Assembly: GCA_018238155.1 (NCBI GenBank)
Contig: JABCTZ010000032.1
Span: 153,034-217,033 of the forward strand
DNA: 64,000 bases
DNA from: Candidatus Heimdallarchaeota archaeon
GTDB taxonomy: Archaea; Asgardarchaeota; Heimdallarchaeia; JABLTI01
Reading direction: 5' to 3'
The notes below the pieces were generated by a model. It saw only the letters and a list, made by a program, of their open reading frames with translations, ran no database searches and was not told the DNA's origin. The number at the start of each line of letters is the position of its first letter. Within the stretch, counting starts at the first letter, position 1. Below are positions 33,341 through 42,829 of the stretch, in pieces. Both the position numbers and the translations under genes were made by a program.

Positions 33341-34935
33341 CACCAACCAATTGCACAGCCATCTCTTCTTGGGTCTGACCCTCCAAAGAGAACATTATTT
33401 TCATTGTCAATTGCAATTGCTTGAGCACCACCAAAGAACTGTCCTGGTTCAGCTTTTAATTGATGTCCTTTCATCAATAATTTACCTCGGGCGGTAATAT
33501 CTATCCCATATTCAAGAGCAACAGAATTATCATCAAAGTGGACAAATCGTGGTGCTTCAATAGCTTGTTGGACATTCATGCCAAATTCAACCATATTAAG
33601 GAAAATTTGCATTTGTCCTTGAGGTTGGACATCACCACCCATACAACCAAAATTCAGCACAGGTAATTCGTTTTTTGTAACCATTCCCGGAATAATTGTA
33701 TTGAAGGGTCGTTTACGAGGTTCGTAAACATTGAGGTGGTTTTCTTCTAGGGAATATAAACTTCCACGGTTTTGTAAACAAATGCCAGTTCCTTCTGCAA
33801 CTAATCCAGAACCGAATCCATTGAATAAACTATTAATAAAAGAGACAACATTTCTATCCTTATCAACAACGCTCAAGTAAACAGTATCACCAGAAGACCA
33901 ATCTAAACCAGGAGTAACATTATTAGCTGCTTTATTTAAATCAATTCTAGCACGTTGTTTCTGGGAATATTCCTCGGATAATAATTCTTCAATAGGTAGT
34001 TTGTTGAAACTTGGGTCGGAAGCAAAAGTCCTAAGGTCTGCCCAAGCAAGCTTCTTAGCTTCAATAAGTAAATGCAAATATTGAGCGGAGTTATGAACCA
34101 TTGAATCTAGCTCAAAACCTTTGATAATATTGAGTTCTAAGAGAGTTGCGATACCTTGTCCATTTGGTGGATGTTGGAAAACTTCATAATCTTTGTATTT
34201 TGAGCTAATAGGATCTACCCATTCTGCTTCAAATGCCGCGAAATCATCCAAGGTAAAGAAGCCATCGTTATTTGATGTAAAATCAACTATTTTTTTAGCA
34301 ATTCCACCTTGATAAAATTCTTCTGCGCCACCTTTAGCAATTGCTTTGAAAGATTTCGCAATAGCTTTTGAATAGAAAACTTCACCAACTCTTGGAGCCC
34401 TTCCATTAGGAAGGTAATTCTTTGCTGTTGCTGGATGGTTATTTAATTTCTCTTCGGCGCGATGCCAAGAGTATCCTACAAGTTCACTTACTGGAAATCC
34501 ATTTTCAGCATAATAAATAGCCGGTTTGAGAACCTCTTTGAAAGACATAGTACCAAATTTTTCAAGCGCTTTACTGAAACCGCTAATTGCACCTGGAACA
34601 CTAACAGAATAAATACCAGTGGTTGGTATTTTGTCAAAACCTTTTTCTTTGAAGTGATCCAAAGTGAGATTTTTAGGTGACCAACCACTCCCATTTAGGG
34701 CATGAATTTTATCATCTTGTTTACTGTGAATAAGAGCAAACATATCTCCACCAATGCCACAGCTCATGGGTTCTACAACATTCAAAGTAGTAGCAACTGC
34801 GACAGCTGCATCAATAGCATTTCCACCCTTCTTTAAAATATCAATACCAGCTTGAACAGCTAATGGTTGACTAGATGAAACCATGCCATTTTGACTAATG
34901 ATCATTGATCGATGTGAGCCACGAATTTCAAACAT
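33340..34935 (-). CDS. gamma-glutamyltransferase family protein
   Basis: Ntn-hydrolase that would self-cleave before its nucleophilic Thr. 531 residues, normal length. NPMSCGIGGDMFALI-type N-terminal motif is present; the cleavage nucleophile is T351 in SSGDTVYLSVVD, where typical enzymes read TTHxSVVD, so Thr is kept but the next two residues are V-Y. FNGFGSGLVAEGTGICLQNRG and GGDVQPQGQMQ follow. No signal peptide is evident, so it is probably cytoplasmic and could act on gamma-glutamyl compounds, cephalosporin-like amides or other substrates. The gene is convergent with the E2-like pair. Confidence 0.88.
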   Translation of the reverse strand: MFEIRGSHRSMIISQNGMVSSSQPLAVQAGIDILKKGGNAIDAAVAVATTLNVVEPMSCGIGGDMFALIHSKQDDKIHALNGSGWSPKNLTLDHFKEKGFDKIPTTGIYSVSVPGAISGFSKALEKFGTMSFKEVLKPAIYYAENGFPVSELVGYSWHRAEEKLNNHPATAKNYLPNGRAPRVGEVFYSKAIAKSFKAIAKGGAEEFYQGGIAKKIVDFTSNNDGFFTLDDFAAFEAEWVDPISSKYKDYEVFQHPPNGQGIATLLELNIIKGFELDSMVHNSAQYLHLLIEAKKLAWADLRTFASDPSFNKLPIEELLSEEYSQKQRARIDLNKAANNVTPGLDWSSGDTVYLSVVDKDRNVVSFINSLFNGFGSGLVAEGTGICLQNRGSLYSLEENHLNVYEPRKRPFNTIIPGMVTKNELPVLNFGCMGGDVQPQGQMQIFLNMVEFGMNVQQAIEAPRFVHFDDNSVALEYGIDITARGKLLMKGHQLKAEPGQFFGGAQAIAIDNENNVLFGGSDPRRDGCAIGW

Positions 34936-35199
34936 TTTGATTACCCTATTTTTCTTCGTCGTTTAATTTTTATAGATATTGGTTAAATTAAATATCATAA
35001 TACTCGGTTTAGAGGTAGTTTTTATTCATATCTAATTCTGAGAAAAAAAACTGTTTCTGATAGTCTAGTTTCTTTGAGTAAATCAGTTAAGTAATGAAAT
35101 TGCATCATATACAAAGAAGAAAAATCAGTATGGATTTAATAAAAAACCATTTTTGCCAATTTAAAAAAAAGAAAAAAGGAATTGATTAAATCCTTATTC

Positions 35200-36489
35200 T
35201 TATGGGAGATGAATTCGAAGTCTTAAAGGAGCATGATTTTTAGGTTCCATACTTCCTAACATCAATCCAACAACCGTACAAAATAGATCAAATACACCTG
35301 GAACTTCAGGTCCATATAATGCGGAGATGAAATTATTATAAATATTGTCAAGTATACTGGACATCATATTGGCAGTTGCATCTTCATATGCAACACAGTA
35401 TGCATTGCCTGTCATGAATTCAGGTTGATAAAAAATATGGGTGTTTTTACAAGATCTACAAATAGTAAAAAATTCCAATTTGAAATCGGAATCCCATATC
35501 TTCACCTGACATTTAATCTCAACAATTTTTCCATTAAAATCAAATTGATCGTCTTCGTAAGCGATATTTGAGTTTGAGTAAGTAAGTATTTTATCAATGT
35601 CATCTGGATCGATGTTTTGTGCATGTCCATTCTGATCGATTATCTTGATACTGAATGTACCAGCTTGTTTTTGCCATCCTGTAGAGTCTTTTAGTGAAAG
35701 ATCGCCGCTACCTGAACTAAAGGTTATATGAATATCTGCTATAGCAAATGAATGATATAACCTCAAATTAACTTTGATACTACTCCCATCATTTTCTGTT
35801 GGAGATACAAAATCGATTGCTCCCGCAGCTATCTCAACTATTGGTATATGAAGACTTACGTCAACTCGTTTATAACCGCTAGAATAAACACTTCTAATTT
35901 CAGAAACATGGTAAGCTTTTGAAATTTTCAGAGTATAGGTTTTATAATCATACGTTTTTAGATAGAATGAATAATAACCTATTGAATTTGTAGAAACTGT
36001 TTTTGAGTAACTACCTGTTGGTGATCTCAATTTTACTGTTGCACCGCTGATTTTTGCACCAGTTTCAGTTTCCTTAATATACCCATAACATTTGAAAACA
36101 TGTTTACTAACAGCAGTTGCTAAAGAAGCATCTTTTCTATATCTACCTGGAGATGAAAATGACCATGAAAAAGTTTTATAACTATTCTTTGAAATGGTTA
36201 ATTTAAAGTTTAAATAAAACTCAACGGTAATCCTAACTGAATAGTAACCTGTTGAACTTGAATAGACAGTTTTTGAAATACCCATTTCATTTTCCCTTAA
36301 AACAATTTTTGCCCCCGAAATGGCTAAACCAGTACTTGCACTTCTCACATAGCCATAACAAGTAACTGTTGTACTGCCACTTCCTCCTGGTGGAGGAATT
36401 GCTTTAGTATCCATAATACTAACAAATGTAGACACAGCTAAAATTGCTAGAATTAATCCCATAATTTTGATTTTTGTTGATTTTTTCAT
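35200..36489 (-). CDS. secreted protein with two carboxypeptidase-regulatory-like repeats
   Basis: 429 residues with an N-terminal signal peptide (IMGLILAILAVSTFVSIMDTKA). Two homologous beta-sandwich repeats follow: CYGYVRSASTGLAISGAKIVLRE (about 44-120) and CYGYIKETETGAKISGATVKLRS (about 133-208), the CarboxypepD_reg/Cna-B type pattern. A C-terminal region of about 190 residues is of unknown fold and contains cysteines CRSC near residue 340 and a small hydrophobic stretch near the end. Probable cell-surface protein. An AT-rich promoter lies at 36531-36541. Confidence 0.7.
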   Translation of the reverse strand: MKKSTKIKIMGLILAILAVSTFVSIMDTKAIPPPGGSGSTTVTCYGYVRSASTGLAISGAKIVLRENEMGISKTVYSSSTGYYSVRITVEFYLNFKLTISKNSYKTFSWSFSSPGRYRKDASLATAVSKHVFKCYGYIKETETGAKISGATVKLRSPTGSYSKTVSTNSIGYYSFYLKTYDYKTYTLKISKAYHVSEIRSVYSSGYKRVDVSLHIPIVEIAAGAIDFVSPTENDGSSIKVNLRLYHSFAIADIHITFSSGSGDLSLKDSTGWQKQAGTFSIKIIDQNGHAQNIDPDDIDKILTYSNSNIAYEDDQFDFNGKIVEIKCQVKIWDSDFKLEFFTICRSCKNTHIFYQPEFMTGNAYCVAYEDATANMMSSILDNIYNNFISALYGPEVPGVFDLFCTVVGLMLGSMEPKNHAPLRLRIHLP

Positions 36490-36530
36490 TTTACCACTTC
36501 TATAAGTTCTATATAATACTTAATAATAAA

Positions 36531-36541
36531 GTATATAAATA
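36531..36541 (-). promoter_or_regulatory. TATA-like promoter of the secreted repeat protein gene
   Basis: On the minus strand this reads TATTTATATAC, 42 or more bases upstream of the ATG at 36489, consistent with an archaeal TATA box and a short leader. Confidence 0.45.
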
Positions 36542-36693
36542 TTATTAAATTATCTTTTTTATTATATTTTCTAATCGTCAAAGAAATATTCATCTATAGG
36601 TAGAGTTAGAGATACCTCAAGAATTTTTATGATAGCAAAAACTCTTTAGCAGTTTGAGAATGTAAATAAGTCATTGACTTGGATTTGAAAATC

Positions 36694-37071
36694 ATGATAC
36701 TTGGAATAGACGTAGTTTTTATACATAGCAAGAATCCAGAATTGATGGCAGATTGGTATCAAGAGAAACTAGGATTAGAGATAGAAAATACAACCTCTGA
36801 TTTAAGTTGGCAAGAATTTGCTTTATCTGAAAAGCGATTTCCAACAAGATTTGCATTAGATTATGGTGGATCAAATCCTTCGTTAGTTGAACAACAACCA
36901 ATTATTATATCATTCAAAGTTGCTGATATTCACAAAGCAGTAAATGAATTAGAGAAACGAGGAGTTTTTTTTCCTGGTTCTCAGAAAGTATTTGATGTAG
37001 GACCAACTTTGGTTGCAACCTTTAAGGATCCAGAAGGTAACTATTTGCAAATATCTCAAAGAAAAGAATAA
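36694..37071 (+). CDS. VOC-family (glyoxalase/dioxygenase-like) protein
   Basis: Single VOC domain of about 125 residues. It has the beta-alpha-beta-beta-beta pattern twice: LGIDVVFIHSKNPELMADWYQEKLGLEI, then IIISFKVADIHKAVNELEKRGVFF, and the closing metal-binding strand TLVATFKDPEGNYLQISQ. Possible metal ligands include His near residue 11 and Glu in DPEGNYLQI. VOC enzymes include glyoxalase I, epimerases and dioxygenases; the substrate is unknown. An in-frame TTG at 36679 would add five residues, but the ATG matches the usual domain start. Convergent with tyrS. Confidence 0.8.
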   Translation: MILGIDVVFIHSKNPELMADWYQEKLGLEIENTTSDLSWQEFALSEKRFPTRFALDYGGSNPSLVEQQPIIISFKVADIHKAVNELEKRGVFFPGSQKVFDVGPTLVATFKDPEGNYLQISQRKE

Positions 37072-37085
37072 AAATAAGAGAGTGA

Positions 37086-38180
37086 TTAACGGGTTTTCTT
37101 CGTACCCGCAATCATTTTTTCTAAATTTTCAAGACCTTCAGGATGCTTGTCAAAATATCTATGAACTGGTTCGAGTATTTTCCCAAGGCTTTTAGCAACA
37201 GCATTTTTTAAATCAAGTGGATGTAGCTTTCCTTCAACAAAATCCTTCTCAAGATCTGCATAGTTAAGGTATTCAATATCTCCACCAAATTTTGTAGGGC
37301 GTTCGATTTTCATTGTATAACTGTCTCTTACAAAGAGTAAGTGCTCTGAATATTCCATAATTGGATTTCCCTCAGCAACTTTTGCAGGGCAAAATGCAGT
37401 CTTTAATTTTCTTTTAATATCTGTTTCAGTATCGTGAATGAAGATACATGTTTCAGGTTTAGATTTGCTCATTTTTGCTTCAATTTTAGCCATATCTGGA
37501 TCCGCATCCGAATCCATTTTGGAACCACTGCCTTTTAATCCAGTAAGTAGTGGAGTATGAATAGCAATTGGTTTTGGTTTACCAAGATTCTTAGCACAAT
37601 CCCGAGCGATCATATGAGCTTTTCTTTGATCCATACCACCAAAAGCAATATCAATATCCATATAGAAAATATCCGCTGCTTGCATTGCAGGGTAATAAAT
37701 CCAAGCGCTCTCTACATCTTTCATTCCCATAGCTCTACCCATAATTGGTAATGCACGGAGAACGCGATTTAATGAAGTACTTTTTGCCACCTTAATCAAA
37801 GTAGCCCAATAATCAGCATCATTAACAATTTCGTTTGACCAGCGATAAGTTACTTTATCCTCAGTGAGACCGAGTGCTTTGTACCCTTCCTTAAAGTACT
37901 CACCGGCAATACGGATTTTATCTAAATCTCCATCAAGCTTGTTATTAACCCAACTGTGCCAATCAGCAAGAAAAATGGTCATATTTACACCAGCATCCAC
38001 TAGGTCATGCATTTTCATTGCACAAAGTAAGCCATTACCTATGTGGAGTTTCCCACTGAGCTCGAAGCCAATGTAAGAATTTGGTTTCTTTTTCCTTTCG
38101 AAGAGAGGTTTAATCTCATCTTTTACGACCACTTCTTCAGTATTTCGAGTAATTAATTTTATACGTTCTTCGATTTTCAT
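37086..38180 (-). CDS. tyrS: tyrosyl-tRNA synthetase
   Basis: Class I aminoacyl-tRNA synthetase of the archaeal/eukaryotic TyrRS type, 364 residues. The HIGH-type motif reads FELSGKLHIGNG, and KMSKS is present in EAKMSKSKPETC. The tyrosine-binding MKDVESAWIYYPAMQAADIFYMDIDIAFGGMDQRKAHMIAR region is intact. Charges tRNA(Tyr) in the cytoplasm. Stands alone between a VOC gene and ABCE1, on the same strand as ABCE1 but 158 bases downstream of it. Confidence 0.95.
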   Translation of the reverse strand: MKIEERIKLITRNTEEVVVKDEIKPLFERKKKPNSYIGFELSGKLHIGNGLLCAMKMHDLVDAGVNMTIFLADWHSWVNNKLDGDLDKIRIAGEYFKEGYKALGLTEDKVTYRWSNEIVNDADYWATLIKVAKSTSLNRVLRALPIMGRAMGMKDVESAWIYYPAMQAADIFYMDIDIAFGGMDQRKAHMIARDCAKNLGKPKPIAIHTPLLTGLKGSGSKMDSDADPDMAKIEAKMSKSKPETCIFIHDTETDIKRKLKTAFCPAKVAEGNPIMEYSEHLLFVRDSYTMKIERPTKFGGDIEYLNYADLEKDFVEGKLHPLDLKNAVAKSLGKILEPVHRYFDKHPEGLENLEKMIAGTKKTR

Positions 38181-38337
38181 TTTTTGCCGCTCCTTGGTAG
38201 ACCAGTTCTAATTGGATACAAATATCAGAAATAACTGACTGATAAGTTTGCGCTTTGGTTATAAATTCTTTGTTTCAAATTTTATCCTTGTATATTATTT
38301 TTAACCACATCTTAAGAAACAACAATATTGAAAGTAG

Positions 38338-40152
38338 TTAATATCTTTCGAAGAAAAATTCCCCACTTTCTCTTTGTTCACGATCAAGTCTACTACTATG
38401 TTTATTTATCCTCGCTCGACCGGTTTCAACATCTCGTCGAAAAGTAATATCAAGCGTTTTCAAAAATTCATTCATTCCATCTCTCTTACCAAAAGGACCT
38501 ACAGTAAAACCACGAACACCCGGTTCTCCTAAAAAGAGAAGGACTCTATCTCCAAGAATATCCGCTATTTGCATATCATGTTCAATAGCAATAACTGAAG
38601 CATTGTACAATTTTGCTGCATTACGAATAATTCTAGCAACTTTGATACGCTCCTCAACATCAAGAAAAGCTGCTGGTTCGTCGATGAGATACAAATCTGC
38701 TCGTTTTGTAAGACAAGCTGCAATGTAGACTCTTTGAAGTTCTCCACCACTTAATTCTGTAATTGGTTTATCAAATAGATGTTCTATGCCAAGAGGTTGA
38801 TAGAAATTCTGTTTGAGCATTTTCTCGCCAGTATATCTCTCAGCGAAGTTCATTATGAATTCATCGACTGTGCCTTTATAGTCTCGAGTGATAAATTGTG
38901 GTTTGTAAGATACTTGAGCCATAACATTTGCTGAACCTCTATCTGGTTGTAGGATTCCAGCAAGCATTTTAACAAAAGTGGTCTTACCGATACCATTCTC
39001 TCCTAAAATTACTAATGTTTCGCCTTTGTATACTTCGCCCGGTGACACCTTTAATCGAAACTGGTCAAATTTTTTCCACAATGTAGTGAATTTAACGTAG
39101 ATAGGAACGTTAACCCAGGTTCTTTCTTTGACAACTCTTTGGAAGGTAATTGCTTTACTACGAAAAGTGATGTTCTCTTCCTTCAATCTGCCAGTTAGAT
39201 AGGCATTTATTCCCGATTTGACACTTTTTACGCCAGAAACAACTCCAAAAGCGTGAGGAGTACCCCAGAGAGCTTGTATTTGATCACTTAGGTAATCAAG
39301 AATAGCAATATCATGCTCTACAACTAAAACTGATTTATTCTTCTTAGCTAATTTTCCGAATAATTTTGAAAGATTGAGTCGTTGCTTTACATCAAGGAAA
39401 TTTCCAGGTTCATCGATAAAATAAACATCAGCATCTTTAGATATTGCAACTGCTATTGAGAATCTCTGACGTTCTCCACCACTGAGATGTTTAAACTCTT
39501 TATCAAGCAAAGTTTCTAATTGCAATTCCTTTATTAGTTCCTTTGTATTTCCCAATTCATCTTCTCTAAGAAGGACTTCATGTATAGTCTCCTTTTCTTG
39601 AAGGTAATCCGTTAATACTTGCTCTTTGTAAGCAATTTTAATCTTACCATTTTTAAGAGAATTAAAGTAAGAACGATGAAGTGAAAGATCAAGTGTAGTG
39701 AACATGTCTTTCCAAGTTAAATCTTCTCTTTCATACTCTCCACCATTTGGGATTGTTTTTCCAGAGAGGATATTTAATACCGTGGTCTTTCCAATACCAT
39801 TTGCACCAATTAATCCCACAACTTTCCCTTTGGGGAGAAATGGAAGACCGTACAATCGGAAGGCATTTTCTCCATATTGATGGATCGGTTTTTCTTTTAA
39901 TTCAACGGGTAAACCAACCATTGAAATTGCGTGGGTTGGGCAAACATTGACACAAATTCCACAAGCGATGCATTTTTTGCTGTGAATTCTGGCTTTTTTA
40001 TGAACTTTATCTGGATAAATAACTTTTCTGCCTTTTTTATTTAGAGGGCAAGTTTTCATACAAACATGACCACAAGTTGCTGGTTGACACCTATCTAAGT
40101 CAACGATGGGTATTCTTGTTTTTGTTTGTTTCCCAGCAGTTCTTTTAGACAT
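38338..40152 (-). CDS. abce1: ribosome recycling ATPase ABCE1 (Rli1)
   Basis: Splits post-termination ribosomes. The N-terminal Fe-S domain carries the two cluster cysteine sets (CQPATCGHVCMKTCPL and CIACGICVNVCP). Two nucleotide-binding domains follow, with Walker A GANGIGKTT and GENGIGKTT, signatures LSGGERQR and LSGGELQR, and Walker B DVYFIDEPGNFLD and DLYLIDEPAAFLD. The ATG at 40152 (MSKRTAG) is the likely start: the in-frame TTG at 40179 would add nine residues ahead of the Fe-S domain and lies upstream of the GGAG ribosome-binding site. About 604 residues, standard length. Confidence 0.96.
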   Translation of the reverse strand: MSKRTAGKQTKTRIPIVDLDRCQPATCGHVCMKTCPLNKKGRKVIYPDKVHKKARIHSKKCIACGICVNVCPTHAISMVGLPVELKEKPIHQYGENAFRLYGLPFLPKGKVVGLIGANGIGKTTVLNILSGKTIPNGGEYEREDLTWKDMFTTLDLSLHRSYFNSLKNGKIKIAYKEQVLTDYLQEKETIHEVLLREDELGNTKELIKELQLETLLDKEFKHLSGGERQRFSIAVAISKDADVYFIDEPGNFLDVKQRLNLSKLFGKLAKKNKSVLVVEHDIAILDYLSDQIQALWGTPHAFGVVSGVKSVKSGINAYLTGRLKEENITFRSKAITFQRVVKERTWVNVPIYVKFTTLWKKFDQFRLKVSPGEVYKGETLVILGENGIGKTTFVKMLAGILQPDRGSANVMAQVSYKPQFITRDYKGTVDEFIMNFAERYTGEKMLKQNFYQPLGIEHLFDKPITELSGGELQRVYIAACLTKRADLYLIDEPAAFLDVEERIKVARIIRNAAKLYNASVIAIEHDMQIADILGDRVLLFLGEPGVRGFTVGPFGKRDGMNEFLKTLDITFRRDVETGRARINKHSSRLDREQRESGEFFFERY

Positions 40153-40284
40153 GATATCCGCTCTCCAAATATAGAGCAATGTGCATTTACATCTTTAGTG
40201 GATTTAAGTCTAATATTAAATGTAACGATGTAATCAGTAAGTAACAAGAAATTATTTTTATACTGAGCTAGCAATTTATCATCA

Positions 40285-41193
40285 ATGTCTCAATTTTTTT
40301 CATCAAAATGGAGTGTTCCAGCTCATATCACAGGTTTATTTCAAATAGTTGAGAATGAAAATCCGTTAAAAATGGGTTCTCGTGGTGCTGGTTTCTCGAT
40401 AAATAATCCAGTTATTACTCAAGCTGAATCTCGTTTAGCTAAAGTAGGTTCACTCAAAGTATTTTTTAATAGCGTTCTTATTGATGGAAAAGTTAGCGCT
40501 GAAGTGGCAAATTCTTTTGATGATTTCTGGAAAGATAAAGAGTTGTTACTTAACCATTCTAGCCAACTTCCAACTGAAGCAGGTTTTGGATCAAGTGGTG
40601 CAGGTGCTTTAGGTGCTGCTTTTGCTCTGAATGAATTATTCGATGCAAAAAAAGCCAAAGACGAATTGGGTCAAATTGCTCATCAAGCTGAAGTTAATTG
40701 TCGAACTGGTTTAGGTGATGTAATTGCTCAATATCATGGTTTAGCAGAGATTCGATTGGAACCAGGAGCGCCAGGAATAGGTGTAATTAAACAGCTTGAA
40801 TGGTCTCTTGATCGAAAAATTCTATCAATATTCCTTGGAACAATGTCAACAAAGGAAATCATCACAAGCAAATCACATATTGAAATGATAAATAGAACTT
40901 CTGAACCATTATTAGAAGAGTTAAAAAATACACCAACAGTAGATAAGTTTGTAGATTTAAGTTATCAATTTTCGAAAAAAGTAGGCTTAATGAGTAAGAA
41001 AGTTGAAACAATTATTGAAGAACTTCAAGCGAATGGATATTCTTCAAGTATGATTATGATAGGAGAATCGATATTTGTTGTCGGTTCTAGTGATGAGTTA
41101 AAACAATGTTCCATTTTTCTTAGGGAAAAATATCCAAAAGCACAGTATTGGATAAACTCATTAGCTTTAACTGGACCAAGTATAGTTAAGTAA
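40285..41193 (+). CDS. pantoate kinase (archaeal GHMP kinase)
   Basis: GHMP-superfamily kinase that phosphorylates pantoate to 4-phosphopantoate in the archaeal CoA pathway. 302 residues. The ATP loop is LPTEAGFGSSGAGALGAAFALNELF (about 95-120), and the opening SVPAHITGLFQI matches the pantoate kinase N terminus. First gene of the CoA operon; the next gene encodes the ligase acting on its product. No separate promoter is evident inside the operon. Confidence 0.92.
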   Translation: MSQFFSSKWSVPAHITGLFQIVENENPLKMGSRGAGFSINNPVITQAESRLAKVGSLKVFFNSVLIDGKVSAEVANSFDDFWKDKELLLNHSSQLPTEAGFGSSGAGALGAAFALNELFDAKKAKDELGQIAHQAEVNCRTGLGDVIAQYHGLAEIRLEPGAPGIGVIKQLEWSLDRKILSIFLGTMSTKEIITSKSHIEMINRTSEPLLEELKNTPTVDKFVDLSYQFSKKVGLMSKKVETIIEELQANGYSSSMIMIGESIFVVGSSDELKQCSIFLREKYPKAQYWINSLALTGPSIVK

Positions 41194-41227
41194 ATAATAG
41201 TACTCTAAATAGAAATAGGTGATAGTA

Positions 41228-42007
41228 ATGACTGAAATTCCTCCCGATCATCCTCGATTTTTATCTTTAAAGGAACGACATGGAATTATAGAAGGAATGC
41301 ATCAAAAGATTGTTGCAGAGGCAGGATTAATTGCTCATGGAAGAGGTGAAGCTTTTGATTATCTACTTGGCGAAAAAACACCCGAGTATGCTTTAGTACA
41401 GGAGAAAGCTGCTGTTGCTCATCTGCTGTTGGCAAAAAATCCTATTATATCTATAAATGGCAATGTTGTTATTCTCTGCCCTACAGAGCTTGTTGAATTG
41501 GCAGAAGAAACTGGTGCAAAATTAGAAGTAAATCTCTTTTATCGAACTACTGAGCGAGAGCAAAATATAAAGCAAATATTACTTGATGCAGGTGCTACTG
41601 AAATTCTTGGTGTAGATTTAGGTGAAAGTGCAGCAACTATTCCTGAAATAACTCACAACCGACGAATAGTGGACCCTGATGGAATTTTCAAAGCTGATGT
41701 TGTTTTTGTTCCGTTAGAAGATGGTGATAGAACGATGGCTTTGCGAAAAATGGGTAAAATCGTTCTCTGTGTTGACCTCAATCCGATGTCGCGAACTTCT
41801 GTTTGGAGCAATGTTACGATTGTTAATCACGTTAGAAGAGCTGCTCAAGAGATGGTTGTTATTGCAAAAGAACTTAAAAACCTCACACGTGAGAAATTAA
41901 ACGAAATACTTGATAATTACGATAACAATAACATGTTGAAAGATAGTGTTAAGCACATGGCTGAAAGACTTTTAACACTTTCACAAGAGAAATTACAGGA
42001 GGGTTAG
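41228..42007 (+). CDS. 4-phosphopantoate--beta-alanine ligase (phosphopantothenate synthetase)
   Basis: Archaeal DUF137-type enzyme joining 4-phosphopantoate and beta-alanine. The N terminus EIPPDHPRFLSLKERHGIIEGM and the core VCLTELV/FYRTTEREQNIKQIL are typical. GADxxG-like nucleotide-binding stretches are seen in ATEILGVDLGESAATIPEI. 260 residues, full length. The ATG at 41228 is preferred over a GTG at 41219 because AGGTGAT lies just before it. Forms a consecutive step with pantoate kinase and ends three bases before panB. Confidence 0.92.
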   Translation: MTEIPPDHPRFLSLKERHGIIEGMHQKIVAEAGLIAHGRGEAFDYLLGEKTPEYALVQEKAAVAHLLLAKNPIISINGNVVILCPTELVELAEETGAKLEVNLFYRTTEREQNIKQILLDAGATEILGVDLGESAATIPEITHNRRIVDPDGIFKADVVFVPLEDGDRTMALRKMGKIVLCVDLNPMSRTSVWSNVTIVNHVRRAAQEMVVIAKELKNLTREKLNEILDNYDNNNMLKDSVKHMAERLLTLSQEKLQEG

Positions 42008-42009
42008 CA

Positions 42010-42825
42010 TTGCCCAAATTAACTGCATTTGATATTCAAAAAATGAAACAAGAAGGCAAAAAAATTACTATGCTAACAGCATATGATTATAGTTTAGCTT
42101 CAATATTTGATGAGGCGAAAATCGATATTCTACTTATAGGTGACTCGATGGGTCAAGCAATTTATGGTGCTTCCACAACTTTAGAAGTAACTTTGAATAT
42201 GACAATTCGTCATACTCAAGCAGTTGCTCGTGGTGCGGTTAATTATAGTTTGATCATCGCTGATATGCCATTTCTGAGTTTTGGTTTGACAGTTGATGAA
42301 ACTGTTGCAAATGCCGGTCGATTGATTAAAGAAGGTCATGCTGAAGCTGTCAAGCTCGAAGGTTCGAGTGATAATCGAATAAAAGAAATTGAAGCTATGG
42401 TCGATATTGGCATCCCTGTTCAAGGTCATATTGGTTTGATTCCTCAATCTGCATACAAATTAGGTGGATACAAAGTCCAAGGAAAAAATGAATCCTATTT
42501 CTCTGAAGAGCAATTACTATCTGATGCTAAGCGTTTGGAAGATGCTGGTTGTTTCTCTATTATTTTAGAAGCAATTCCATTGGATGTTGCTAAGAAGATT
42601 ACTGAGAGTATTTCAATACCTGCTATTGGAATTGGGGCTGGTCCAAATTGTGATGGGCAGGTGCTTGTTTGTTATGATATGTTGGGATGTACAACGGGTC
42701 ATAAACCTAAATTTGTTAAACAATACATTGACCTCCATCAAATAATATTAGATGCAGTCAATAAATATGCGAAAGAAGTCAAAGATGGCTCTTTCCCATC
42801 TTTAGAATATTCTTACGAGGGATGA
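42010..42825 (+). CDS. panB: ketopantoate hydroxymethyltransferase
   Basis: Makes ketopantoate from 2-oxoisovalerate and methylenetetrahydrofolate or a methylenetetrahydropterin. 271 residues, standard. Signature KITMLTAYDYSLASIFDEAKIDILLIGDSMGQAIYG at the N terminus, ADMPFLSFG and VQGHIGLIPQSAYKLGGYKVQG. TTG start at 42010 with GAGGG six bases upstream. Position between PPS and PanE genes gives the substrate to the following reductase. Confidence 0.95.
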   Translation: MPKLTAFDIQKMKQEGKKITMLTAYDYSLASIFDEAKIDILLIGDSMGQAIYGASTTLEVTLNMTIRHTQAVARGAVNYSLIIADMPFLSFGLTVDETVANAGRLIKEGHAEAVKLEGSSDNRIKEIEAMVDIGIPVQGHIGLIPQSAYKLGGYKVQGKNESYFSEEQLLSDAKRLEDAGCFSIILEAIPLDVAKKITESISIPAIGIGAGPNCDGQVLVCYDMLGCTTGHKPKFVKQYIDLHQIILDAVNKYAKEVKDGSFPSLEYSYEG

Positions 42826-42829
42826 AAAA

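Noticed and set aside
35132..35193. 9-bp inverted repeat (GGATTTAAT / ATTAAATCC) downstream of the secreted repeat protein
   Set aside because: The arms are separated by 44 bases of A-rich sequence, so a stable hairpin is doubtful and chance is likely in such AT-rich DNA.
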